Shown piece after piece: positions 19,413 through 28,721 of a stretch of 64,000 bases of DNA; position 1 is the stretch's first letter, and every line of letters begins with the position of its first letter. The stretch is from Prosthecodimorpha hirschii (GTDB taxonomy: Bacteria; Pseudomonadota; Alphaproteobacteria; Rhizobiales; Ancalomicrobiaceae): contig NZ_LJYW01000001.1 in NCBI RefSeq assembly GCF_001305515.1, positions 2,445,618 through 2,509,617 of the forward strand, read 5' to 3'. A program made the translations under genes and the position numbers. A model generated the notes under the pieces. The model ran no database searches. It was not told where the DNA came from and saw only the letters and a list, made by a program, of their open reading frames with translations.

Positions 19413-20125
19413 TCCACCTGCACTTCGGCCGTGAACAGATAGCCGTTGCCGCGGATGGTCCGGATCAGTTGCGGATCGCGCGGATCGACCTCGATCTTCT
19501 GGCGCAGACGGCTGATCAGCACGTCGACGCTGCGATCGAACGGACCGGCGGCCCGGCCGCGCGTCAGATCGAGCAGCGCGTCGCGCGACAGGATGCGGCC
19601 GGAATTGTCGCTGAGCACGGCGAGCAGATCGGATTCCGCACCGGTCAGCGGCACCCGGGTGCCCGACGGCGAACTGAGATTTGCCGACAGCGGCTCGAAT
19701 CGCCAGCCGGCGAACTGGCGCGACCGTCGATCCGAGCGGTAGCCGGGGCCGAGATCGGGCCGGCGCCGCAGGACGGCGCGGATGCGCGCCAGAAGCTCGC
19801 GCGGCGAGAAGGGTTTGCCGAGATAGTCGTCGGCGCCCATTTCGAGGCCGAGCACCCGGTCGATCTCCTCGGTCCGGGCCGTGAGCATGATGATCGGCAG
19901 CGGCGTGCTGTTGCGCAGACGGCGGCAGATCGAAAAGCCGTCCTCGCCGGGAAGGTTAACGTCCAGCACCAAAAGGTCGATCCGCGCCTCCTGGAGAATC
20001 CGGTCCATCTCGCGGGCGGCCGGCGCCGTCGTCACCCTCAGACCGTTGGCCTTCAGGTAGCGCGCCACCAGCGTGCGGATCTCCTGATCGTCCTCGACGA
20101 TCAATATGTGGGGTGTGGATTCCAT
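19409..20125 (-). CDS. OmpR-family response regulator
   Basis: 238 residues. The receiver domain carries the acidic pair ED at 11-12, phospho-acceptor Asp55 (LLVLDVNLPGEDG), Thr82 and Lys104 (GKPFSP). The C-terminal winged helix is of OmpR/PhoB type (VDVLISRLRQKIEVDP, IRTIRGNGYLF). The ATG at 20125 is preferred over one at 20170, because the longer form would start inside a repeated TGTAAC motif that looks like this regulator's operator. It is the first gene of the two-component operon. Confidence 0.92.
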   Translation of the reverse strand: MESTPHILIVEDDQEIRTLVARYLKANGLRVTTAPAAREMDRILQEARIDLLVLDVNLPGEDGFSICRRLRNSTPLPIIMLTARTEEIDRVLGLEMGADDYLGKPFSPRELLARIRAVLRRRPDLGPGYRSDRRSRQFAGWRFEPLSANLSSPSGTRVPLTGAESDLLAVLSDNSGRILSRDALLDLTRGRAAGPFDRSVDVLISRLRQKIEVDPRDPQLIRTIRGNGYLFTAEVQVE

Positions 20126-20169
20126 GAAGCCGTTATGCCGCTGCGACACGCGGCGCGAAAGAGCCGACA

Positions 20170-20185
20170 TGTAACCCAATGTAAC
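20170..20185 (-). promoter_or_regulatory. Direct-repeat operator upstream of response regulator
   Basis: TGTAAC occurs at 20170-20175 and again at 20180-20185, exactly 10 bp apart on the plus strand (GTTACA in gene orientation). OmpR/PhoB-type regulators bind as head-to-tail dimers on direct repeats with 10-11 bp spacing. It lies 45 bp upstream of the response regulator start and 76 bp upstream of the divergent usp start. Autoregulation is the simplest reading. Confidence 0.5.
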
Positions 20186-20260
20186 ATGTCGGCACCCATC
20201 CCCCATTCCGGCACGCCGGGCGCCTTGCCGCTGACCGGTAACCCGTGCCAGCATCCCCCC

Positions 20261-20749
20261 ATGCTGACACGTCGCCCTCACGAAGCCGGACACAAGCGCA
20301 AGTTTCTCGTCGTCGTCGACGACACCCCGGAATGCGACCGGGCGCTGATCTATGCGGCCCGCCGCGCGGAGCGCACCAACGGCGCGCTGGTCATGCTCTT
20401 CGTCATCGACGACCAGGATTTCCGCGGCTTCATCGGCGTCGAGCAGATGATGCGGGCGGAAGCGCGCGAGGCCGCCGACCTGACCCTCGCCAAGGTGGCG
20501 GACCGGATCCGCACGGTCGCCAGGATCGAGCCGGAGATGGTGGTCCGCGAGGGCGTGCGCGCCGCCGAGGTGGTCGGCCTGATCGAGAAGGACGAGGACA
20601 TCGCCATCCTGGTGCTCGCCGCCGGGACCGGCAGCGACGGTCCCGGACCGCTGGTCACGGCCCTGACCGGCCGGCTCGGCAGCTTCCCGGTCCCGATCAC
20701 GATCGTTCCGGGCACGCTGTCGGACGAAGAGATCGCCGCGATCGCCTGA
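20261..20749 (+). CDS. Universal stress protein
   Basis: 162 residues of a UspA fold: a first strand KFLVVVDDTPECDRALIYAARRA, the central EMVVREGVRAAEVVGLI and a C-terminal segment with PVPITIVPGTL. The usual ATP-binding G-2x-G-9x-G(S/T) pattern is only partly preserved (AAGTGSDGPGPLVTAL), so nucleotide binding is uncertain. It is divergent from the two-component operon and shares the intergenic direct-repeat region, so it might be a target of that regulator. Confidence 0.85.
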   Translation: MLTRRPHEAGHKRKFLVVVDDTPECDRALIYAARRAERTNGALVMLFVIDDQDFRGFIGVEQMMRAEAREAADLTLAKVADRIRTVARIEPEMVVREGVRAAEVVGLIEKDEDIAILVLAAGTGSDGPGPLVTALTGRLGSFPVPITIVPGTLSDEEIAAIA

Positions 20750-21001
20750 CGGCCCGCCGCGATCGCCGGACCGGCGCTGCGCAATGCAGTTCCGCTGCTC
20801 ACGGGCATTCGGCCCGCGCAGGGGGGATTCCGGGCGCATTCGGACGCGTGACGGGCCGACGGGCCGGCCGTTGCCGGGGAAGCACGGCGGACCTATCCAT
20901 CCGCCGGCCGTCAGCCTCCCTGCATCCGGCTCTTGATGTCCGGCGCCGAATCCTTACTTTCCGTTCCAAGCTCCGGGCCTTGAACCCGAGAGGAGGCGCA
21001 C

Positions 21002-21565
21002 ATGTTCATCCAGACCGAGACCACGCCCAACCCGGCGACCCTGAAGTTCATCCCCGGCCGCACCGTGCTGCCGGAGGGCACCAAGGACTTCCGCTCGGCG
21101 GACGATGCCGGCGCCTCGCCGCTGGCCGAGAAGCTGTTCTCGATTGCCGGCATTTCGGGCGTGTTCTTCGGCTCGGATTTCATCACCGTGACCAAGTCCG
21201 GCGCCGAATGGCCGCATCTGAAGCCGGCCATCCTGGGCGTGATCATGGAGCATTTCATGTCCGGCGCGCCGGTCATGGCGGTCGGCAGCGATCCGACCGA
21301 GATCGCGCCCGGCGAGGAATTCTTCGATCCGTCCGACGCCCAGACGGTGGCGACCATCAAGGAGCTGCTCGACAGCCGGGTCCGCCCCGCGGTCGCCAAT
21401 GACGGCGGCGACATCACCTTCAAGGGTTTCCGCGACGGGATCGTCTATTTGAACATGAAGGGCGCCTGCGCCGGCTGCCCGTCTTCCACGGCCACGCTGC
21501 GCCACGGCATCCAGAATCTGCTGCGGCATTTCGTTCCGGACGTACAGGAAGTGCGCGCCGCCTGA
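21002..21565 (+). CDS. NifU-like Fe-S cluster carrier (Nfu type)
   Basis: 187 residues. The N-terminal Nfu domain starts MFIQTETTPNPATLKFIPG, and the C-terminal NifU domain has the cluster-binding CxxC at Cys156 and Cys159 (GACAGCP). These proteins carry and deliver [4Fe-4S] clusters to apo-enzymes, possibly including lipoate synthase and MiaB, which is encoded downstream. GAGAGGAGG precedes the ATG. It begins the conserved nfu-tsaB-rimI-fur order. Confidence 0.93.
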   Translation: MFIQTETTPNPATLKFIPGRTVLPEGTKDFRSADDAGASPLAEKLFSIAGISGVFFGSDFITVTKSGAEWPHLKPAILGVIMEHFMSGAPVMAVGSDPTEIAPGEEFFDPSDAQTVATIKELLDSRVRPAVANDGGDITFKGFRDGIVYLNMKGACAGCPSSTATLRHGIQNLLRHFVPDVQEVRAA

Positions 21566-21679
21566 CCGGATTTCTCAGAAGCGTAAGGCACTCTTCAGGA
21601 AGACCGATCATGATGGATCGGCACCTGACGGCCAAAAGTCGTCTCGACGTCATGGCCCCGCCTGCGCTTTAGTCTGAGA

Positions 21680-22453
21680 ATGTCCATACTGGCCCTCGAT
21701 ACCGCTCTGGATGCCTGCTCGGTCGCCCTGCTGACGGCCGGCGGCGATGTGCTGGCGCGTGCAACCCGGGACATCGGACGCGGCCATGCCGAAGTGCTGA
21801 TGGCGGTGGCCGGCGAGGTGTTCGAGGCCGCCGGCACGACGCCCCGCGATCTCAGCCGCATCGTCGTCACGATCGGGCCCGGCAGTTTCACCGGCATCCG
21901 GGTCGGCCTTGCCGCGGCGCGTGCCATCGGGCTCGCGGCCGACATCCCGGTCGTCGGCGTGACCACGCTCGAGGCGATCGCCGACGATGCCCTGGCGCAG
22001 GCGCTGGATCCCGATTTAGTGACGCCCGTCCTGATCGCGCCCGTCCTGGTCGCGATCGACGCCCGCCGGGGCGAGGTCTATGCCGGGCTCTACGAGGCCG
22101 CTCCGGCCGGCCTTGCGATGCCCACGGAACGGACCGCCCCCGCCGCCATGAGCCACGCCCAGGCCGCCGCCCTGGCGATCGCCGCGGGCGCGCGCGTGGT
22201 CGGTTCCGGCGCGATGTTGGTCGCGGCGGCGGCCGACGGCCGGATCGCCGCCGATACGGCCATCCGCTTCCCCGATATCGTTCGCGTCGGCCGGATCGGC
22301 GCCGCGCGCGCGCCGTCGGCGCGGCCGCCGGCGCCGGTCTACCTGCGCGCCGCCGATGCCAAGCCGCAGGAGGGCTTCCGCATCGCCCGGACGACCGCTC
22401 CCGACGCAGACCCCGTCCCGCCCTCCCCAACAGACCCGGAGGTCCGTCCGTGA
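21680..22453 (+). CDS. tsaB: tRNA threonylcarbamoyladenosine biosynthesis protein TsaB
   Basis: 257 residues of an ASKHA-fold protein: MSILALDTALDACSVAL at the start, GHAEVLM, and VTIGPGSFTGIRVGLAAARA. TsaB is the scaffold partner of TsaD and TsaE in making t6A37 of ANN-decoding tRNAs. The stop overlaps the rimI start by 4 bp. tsaB-rimI linkage is common and fits their co-occurrence in core genomes. Confidence 0.93.
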   Translation: MSILALDTALDACSVALLTAGGDVLARATRDIGRGHAEVLMAVAGEVFEAAGTTPRDLSRIVVTIGPGSFTGIRVGLAAARAIGLAADIPVVGVTTLEAIADDALAQALDPDLVTPVLIAPVLVAIDARRGEVYAGLYEAAPAGLAMPTERTAPAAMSHAQAAALAIAAGARVVGSGAMLVAAAADGRIAADTAIRFPDIVRVGRIGAARAPSARPPAPVYLRAADAKPQEGFRIARTTAPDADPVPPSPTDPEVRP

Positions 22454-22947
22454 TGAACCCCTTCTGGTGGTGGGCGAGCGCGCCGATCGCGGTCGAGGAG
22501 GCCGAACTCGACGACGCGCCGGAACTGGCTGCGATCCACGGCGAATCCTTTCCCTACGAGTGGACCGCGGAGGAAATCTCGGCGCTGCTGCGTGACCGCA
22601 CCGTGTTCGGGATGGTCGCCCGGCGGGCCAACCTGTTCGGAACCCGCAGCCCGGTCGGCTTCATCCTGATGCGCGTGGCGGCGGACGAGGCGGAAATCCT
22701 GACCATCGCGGTGTCGCCGCGCCAGCGCGGGCGCGGCTGCGGCCGGGCCCTGGTCGAGGCGGCCTTCCGGCGCCTCTATCGCGACCGGATCAAGGCGGTT
22801 TTTCTGGAGGTCGACGGCGGCAACCAGCCGGCCCTGACGCTCTACGGCAAGCTCGGTTTCCGGCAGGTCGGCGAGCGCAAGGGCTACTACCGGGCGGGCT
22901 CGACGCCGGGCGCCTCGGCGCTTGTCATGCGGGCCGATCTCGGTTAA
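22450..22947 (+). CDS. rimI: Ribosomal-protein-alanine N-acetyltransferase RimI
   Basis: 165 residues with a GNAT fold. The acetyl-CoA loop is in SPRQRGRGCGRALVEAAF, and the C-terminal part has VFLEVDGGNQPALTLYGKLGF, typical of RimI. RimI acetylates the N-terminal alanine of ribosomal protein S18. The sequence opens MMNPFWWW, so two adjacent Met codons could serve. Function in this branch is inferred from family and tsaB linkage. Confidence 0.9.
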   Translation: MMNPFWWWASAPIAVEEAELDDAPELAAIHGESFPYEWTAEEISALLRDRTVFGMVARRANLFGTRSPVGFILMRVAADEAEILTIAVSPRQRGRGCGRALVEAAFRRLYRDRIKAVFLEVDGGNQPALTLYGKLGFRQVGERKGYYRAGSTPGASALVMRADLG

Positions 22948-22989
22948 CTGCCGGTCTTCGGGATCGGCCGGCAACCGGGGAGTCTCGCC

Positions 22990-23466
22990 TTGAACGCAGC
23001 CGGAACGGGCACCTCGCGCGGCGTCTGCAGCGAGCAGAGCCTCGAAGACCTGTGCGAGACGCGCGGCATGCGCATGACCGAACAGCGCCGCGTCATCGCC
23101 CGTGTGATCGCCTCCGCCGACGACCATCCGGATGTCGAGGAACTGCACCGTCGCGCCGCCGCCATCGACCGGCGCATCTCGATTTCCACCGTCTACCGGA
23201 CCGTGAAGCTGTTCGAGGATGCCGGCATCATCGAGCGGCACGACTTCCGCGACGGACGCGCCCGCTACGAGACGGTCCCGGAAGAGCATCACGATCACCT
23301 GATCGACATGCGCACCGGCCACGTCATCGAGTTCCGCAGCGAGGAGATCGAGAAGCTGCAGGAATTCGTCGCCCGCGAGCTCGGCTACCGGCTGGTCGGA
23401 CACCGCCTGGAACTCTACGGCGTCGTGCTCGACGAGGCGGAGCGCGGTCCGGAGCGCGAGCGATGA
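22990..23466 (+). CDS. fur: Fur-family metal regulator (Fur/Mur)
   Basis: 158 residues. An N-terminal winged helix (RMTEQRRVIARVIASA and ISISTVYRTVKLFEDAGII) is followed by a dimerisation domain with metal ligands in EEHHDHLIDMRTGHVIEF. The CxxC of zinc-structural Fur proteins is missing. In alphaproteobacteria this position is normally held by a Fur orthologue that responds to manganese (Mur), with iron control given to Irr and RirA, so Mur is the likely function. The start is a TTG at 22990; an internal ATG would shorten the N-terminus. The stop overlaps the plsC-like start. Confidence 0.9.
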   Translation: MNAAGTGTSRGVCSEQSLEDLCETRGMRMTEQRRVIARVIASADDHPDVEELHRRAAAIDRRISISTVYRTVKLFEDAGIIERHDFRDGRARYETVPEEHHDHLIDMRTGHVIEFRSEEIEKLQEFVARELGYRLVGHRLELYGVVLDEAERGPERER

Positions 23467-24395
23467 CGGCAGCGGCGTCCGACGCACGCCGCCCGGCCCG
23501 CCCGTCGCTGGTGCTGACGCTGCGCAATGTCGCCGCCATCGCGATCCTGGTCGTCCTGACGCTGGCCGCCCTGCCGGTTCAGCTCGTCGCCCATCGGCGC
23601 GGCTGGCGGCTGGCGGCAACGCTGCCGGTCTGGTGGCACCGGCGTGCCCTGGCGGCCCTCGGCGTGCGGGTGCGCGTGGTCGGCGCGCCGTGCCGGGACC
23701 GGCCGCTCCTGGTCACGCCCAACCACGTCTCCTGGCTCGACATCAACCTGATCGGCAGCCTGATGCCGCTCTCCTTCGTGGCCAAGAGCGAGGTCGCCGG
23801 CTGGCCGCTGTTCGGCCTGTTCGCCAAGCTTCAGCGCACCGTCTTCGTCGACCGCACCCGGCGCACCGACACCGCGCGGGTCAACGGCGAGATCGCGCAG
23901 CGGCTCGCCTCGGGCGACGCCATGGTGCTGTTTCCGGAAGGCACGTCGTCGGACGGCACGCATGTCCTGCCCTTCCGCTCCGCGCTGATCGGCGCGGCGC
24001 GCGCCGCAATGGTGGAGGGCGGCCACGACCGGGTCTGGGTGCAGCCGCTGGCCATCGTCCTGAAGCGGCTCGACGGACTGCCGCTCGGGCGCGCCGAACG
24101 GCCGCGGCTCGCCTGGTACGGCGACACCGACATGTTCCCGCATCTCATCGGGACGATCCTGCTCGGCCCGGTCGACATCGACCTCGTCTGGGGCGAGCCG
24201 ATCCCCTTCGACGAGACCACCGACCGCAAGCTGATCACCCGGGCGCTGGAGCGGGAGGTCCGCCGCCTCGTCTCCGCCGGGATCGCCGGCCGCGAGCCGT
24301 TGCGGCCGGGGCTGCCGGGCGCGGCGGCCCCGACCGGGCTGTCGAAACGGCCCGCCGTGGCCGGTCAGGCCGCCGGCATCCTGCCCGCACCCTGA
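23463..24395 (+). CDS. 1-acyl-sn-glycerol-3-phosphate acyltransferase (PlsC family)
   Basis: 310 residues. One membrane segment is visible at about residues 20-42 (LRNVAAIAILVVLTLAALP). The acyltransferase motifs are NHVSWLDINL (NHx4D block I) and FPEGTSSDG (block III), with QRTVFVDRTRR between. It should acylate lysophosphatidic acid or a related lysolipid at the inner membrane. The C-terminal 40 residues are low-complexity and probably disordered. It sits between fur and miaB as in related genomes. Confidence 0.9.
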   Translation: MTAAASDARRPARPSLVLTLRNVAAIAILVVLTLAALPVQLVAHRRGWRLAATLPVWWHRRALAALGVRVRVVGAPCRDRPLLVTPNHVSWLDINLIGSLMPLSFVAKSEVAGWPLFGLFAKLQRTVFVDRTRRTDTARVNGEIAQRLASGDAMVLFPEGTSSDGTHVLPFRSALIGAARAAMVEGGHDRVWVQPLAIVLKRLDGLPLGRAERPRLAWYGDTDMFPHLIGTILLGPVDIDLVWGEPIPFDETTDRKLITRALEREVRRLVSAGIAGREPLRPGLPGAAAPTGLSKRPAVAGQAAGILPAP

Positions 24396-24494
24396 ATTGC
24401 GGCTGTTCTCGCCGCCGGATTCGCGCTAAGCAGGCTGCCGGGTCCCGCTCGATGGTCGGACCACAAACCGGTCCCGATCGACACTCCTGACGTT

Positions 24495-26002
24495 ATGACA
24501 GCGAAGAAGAAAGTCCTCGTCCGCACCTACGGCTGCCAGATGAACGTCTACGATTCCGATCGGATGACGGACCTCCTGGCCGGAGAGGGCTACGAGGCGA
24601 CGGAGCTTGTCGACGAGGCGGATCTCGTCCTGCTCAACACCTGCCATATCCGCGAGAAGGCGGCCGAGAAGGTCTATTCCGAGCTCGGCCGTCTGCGCGT
24701 GCTGAAGGCCGAGAAGGCCGCGGCCGGGGGCTCGCTGATGATCGGCGTGACCGGCTGCGTCGCCCAGGCCGAAGGCGACGAGATCGTCCGCCGCGCGCCG
24801 GTCGTCGATCTCGTGGTCGGGCCGCAGAGCTACCAGAACCTGCCCGAGCTGCTGGCGCGCGCCGGGGAACGGCGCGAGCGCAGCGGGCCGGTCGCCCGGG
24901 GCGCCGGCATCGTGGAAACGGAATTCGACATCGGCACCAAGTTCGAGACCCTGCCGGGGCCCGACCGGGCGCGGACGCTGGCACGCGGCCCGACCGCCTT
25001 CCTGACCATCCAGGAAGGCTGCGACAAGTTCTGCAGCTTCTGCGTGGTGCCCTATACCCGCGGCGCCGAGGTGTCCCGGCCGCTCGACCGCATCCTCGCC
25101 GAGGCGCGGGCGCTGGTCGACGGCGGCGTGCGCGAGCTGACGCTGCTTGGCCAGAACGTCAATGCCTGGCACGGGCTCGGCCCCGACGGACGCGAATGGA
25201 CGCTCGGCCGGCTCGCCGCCGCGCTGGCCGACCTGCCCGGCCTCGACCGCATCCGCTACACGACCTCGCATCCGCGCGACATGGACGAGGCGCTGATCGC
25301 CGCCCATCGCGACCTTCCGGCGCTGATGCCCTATCTGCACCTGCCGGTCCAATCGGGGTCCGACCGCATCCTCAAGGCCATGAACCGGCGCCACACCGCG
25401 GCCGACTACCGGGATCTGGTCGCGCGCATCCGGGCCGCCCGGCCCGATATCGCGCTGACCTCCGACTTCATCGTCGGCTTCCCGGGCGAGACCGATGCGG
25501 ATTTCGAGGCGACCCTGACGCTCGCCGAGACGGTCGGCTATGCGGCCGCCTTCACGTTCAAATACTCGCCCCGCCCCGGCACGCCGGCCGCAGGCCGCGA
25601 CGACCAGGTGCCGGAGGCGGTCAAGTCCGAACGCCTGCAGCGCCTGCAAGCCCTGATCGAGCGGCAGACGCAGGCCTTCAACCGCAGCCGCATCGGCATG
25701 ACCATGGACGTGCTGATCGAGAAGCGCGGCCGGGTGCCCGGCCAGCTGGTCGGCCGCTCGCCCTGGCTGCAGCCGGTCCATGTCGACGGGCCGGACTCGA
25801 TGATCGGCAGCATAGTTCCGGTCGCAATTTCCGATATGCACAGCTATTCGTTGTTCGGGGCGATCGTACCGACGCCCGGCCATCACGCGGTCGCGCCAGC
25901 GGCCGCCCGTCACACGGCTGCGCAAGCGGCCGCCGGTCATGCGGTTGCACCAGCAGCCGCCAGTCATGCGGCCGCGCCAGCGGCCGCCGGGGGAGGTCGC
26001 GG

Positions 26003-26006
<4 letters not shown>
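24495..26006 (+). CDS. miaB: tRNA-2-methylthio-N6-dimethylallyladenosine synthase MiaB
   Basis: 503 residues. The N-terminal UPF0004 domain starts [16 protein letters not shown]. The radical-SAM motif CDKFCSFC has cysteines at 176, 180 and 183. A C-terminal TRAM domain follows ([16 protein letters not shown]). It adds a methylthio group to i6A37 in tRNA. The last 40 residues are a species-specific tail of four 9-residue repeats (see the repeat entry) and are not part of the conserved enzyme. The GTG of phoH overlaps its stop. Confidence 0.95.
25884..25991 (+). repeat. 27-bp tandem repeat, four units, in the 3' end of miaB
   Basis: Four consecutive 27-bp units encode [27 protein letters not shown] and HAAAPAAAG (MiaB residues 464-499). 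The units keep frame and share the pattern H-A-x-A-P-A-A-A-x. The tail is likely unstructured. Expansion by slippage is the simplest origin. Confidence 0.85.
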
Positions 26007-27087
<1,081 letters not shown>

Positions 27088-27091
<4 letters not shown>

Positions 27092-27672
27092 GCACCGAGA
27101 CGGCCGCAGAAGGCCCCGACATCGGCATCGGCCCCGGCCCCGACATCGCCATCGACATCGCCATCGACATCCTGATCGAGGCCGGCGACTGGGGCGAGGA
27201 AGCGGACATCCGCCCGCTGATCGAGGCCGCGGTTGCCGCCGCCATACGGTCGGGCGGCATCGAGGTGCCGGAGGCGGCTGAACTGTCGGTGCTGCTGACC
27301 GACGACGCCCATATCCGCGTGCTCAACCGCGACTGGCGCGACAAGGACAAGCCGACCAACGTCCTGTCCTTCCCGGGCTCCGATCCCGACGAGCCGATCG
27401 GCCCGATGCTCGGCGACATCGCCGTCGCCTACGAGACGACCGCGGCCGAGGCGCTCGACGCGGGCCGGCCGCTCGCGCATCATATCAGTCATCTGATCGT
27501 GCACGGACTGTTGCATCTGTTCGGGTACGATCACGAAGAGAGCGACGAGGCCGAAGCCATGGAGCGGCTGGAGACGGCCATCCTGGCCGACCTCGGCATT
27601 CCCGATCCCTATGCCGACACGCAGCCGATCGACGGCGGCGGCGGGGATCCTGTCGAGACGAAGGCGAAATGA
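27088..27672 (+). CDS. ybeY: Endoribonuclease YbeY
   Basis: 194 residues. The zinc-binding signature HGLLHLFGYDHEE lies near residues 150-162, and the conserved RDKDKPTNVLSFP upstream. It acts in 16S rRNA 3'-end processing and 70S quality control. The N-terminus has an unusual run of Asp-Ile/Ala repeats (PGPDIAIDIAIDILIEA); the GTG at 27088 overlaps phoH by 4 bp. The stop overlaps corC. Confidence 0.93.
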
Positions 27673-28721
27673 GCGATCCCCAGAATTCCGGCGCCGGCGG
27701 GCAGGAAAACGGCCACGGCGCCGACCCGCGCGAGGGCGACAGTCGATCCGGCGAAACCTGGATCGACCGATTGATGTCGGCGGTCGGCCTGAAGCCGTCG
27801 ACCGCCACCTTGCGCGACACCCTCGAAGACCTGCTCGAGCGCGACGGCGGCGCCGACGACAGCTTCACGGCCGACGAACGGCGCATGATCCGCAACATCC
27901 TGCGGCTCGGCGAGACCCGCGTCGGCGACATCATGATCCAGCGGGCCGAGATCGCCGCGGTCGCGGTCGACGTCTCGCTGACCGAGCTGATGATCGCCTT
28001 CAAGGAGACCGGCCACAGCCGCATGCCGATCTACCGCGAGACCCTGGACGACGCTTCCGGCATGGTCCACATCCGCGACCTGATGAACCACATCGCCGAG
28101 GAGGCCGCGGTGCGCGCCTCCTCGATCGAAACCCGGTCGGAGGAAACCGCCGGCATCCACCTGACCCAGGTCGATCTCGGGCGCCGGCTGTCTGATACCG
28201 GCCTGGTCCGGCCGGTCCTGTTCGTGCCGGCCTCGATGCCGGTCACCGACCTGCTCGCGCGGATGCAGTCGAACCGCATCCAGATGGCGCTGGTGATCGA
28301 CGAATATGGCGGCGTCGACGGGCTGGTCAGCCTGGAGGACGTGGTCGAGACCGTCGTCGGCGACATCGAGGACGAACACGACATCGACGAGGAGGGGGCC
28401 GCCATCGTGCCGAACGGAACCGGCGGCTGGATCGCCGACGGGCTGGTCGAGCTGGAGGATTTCGCCGAGGCGACCGGCATCGATCTCGACGCCGCCGACA
28501 TTCCCGAGGATGTCGAAACGGTCGGCGGCCTGGTCTCCGCCCTGGTCGGCCGGATGGCGGTCAGCGGCGAGCAGATCCGGTCCGACCGGCTGCCCGGCTA
28601 CATGTTCGAGATCGTGGCGGCCGACAACCGGCGCATCCGGCGGGTCCACATCCTGCCCGACGACCCGGCCGGTCGGCGCGGCGACGACAAGGGCCGCGTC
28701 GGCGAGATGGGCGCCGCGTGA
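27669..28721 (+). CDS. corC: CBS-CorC_HlyC domain protein (YbeX/CorC)
   Basis: 350 residues. A CBS pair occupies roughly residues 85-215 (RVGDIMIQRAEIAAV, MQSNRIQMALVIDEYGG, DGLVSLEDVVETVVGDIEDEHD), followed by a CorC/HlyC domain. No membrane segments are present, so it is the cytosolic short form and not a full transporter. It has been linked to magnesium/cobalt efflux and ribosome-related functions. ATGA overlaps link it to ybeY and lnt. Confidence 0.9.
   Translation: MSDPQNSGAGGQENGHGADPREGDSRSGETWIDRLMSAVGLKPSTATLRDTLEDLLERDGGADDSFTADERRMIRNILRLGETRVGDIMIQRAEIAAVAVDVSLTELMIAFKETGHSRMPIYRETLDDASGMVHIRDLMNHIAEEAAVRASSIETRSEETAGIHLTQVDLGRRLSDTGLVRPVLFVPASMPVTDLLARMQSNRIQMALVIDEYGGVDGLVSLEDVVETVVGDIEDEHDIDEEGAAIVPNGTGGWIADGLVELEDFAEATGIDLDAADIPEDVETVGGLVSALVGRMAVSGEQIRSDRLPGYMFEIVAADNRRIRRVHILPDDPAGRRGDDKGRVGEMGAA

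Noticed and set aside
20123-20170. Longer start for the response regulator at 20170
   Set aside because: It would begin inside the TGTAAC repeat and add 15 residues ahead of a normal receiver-domain start.
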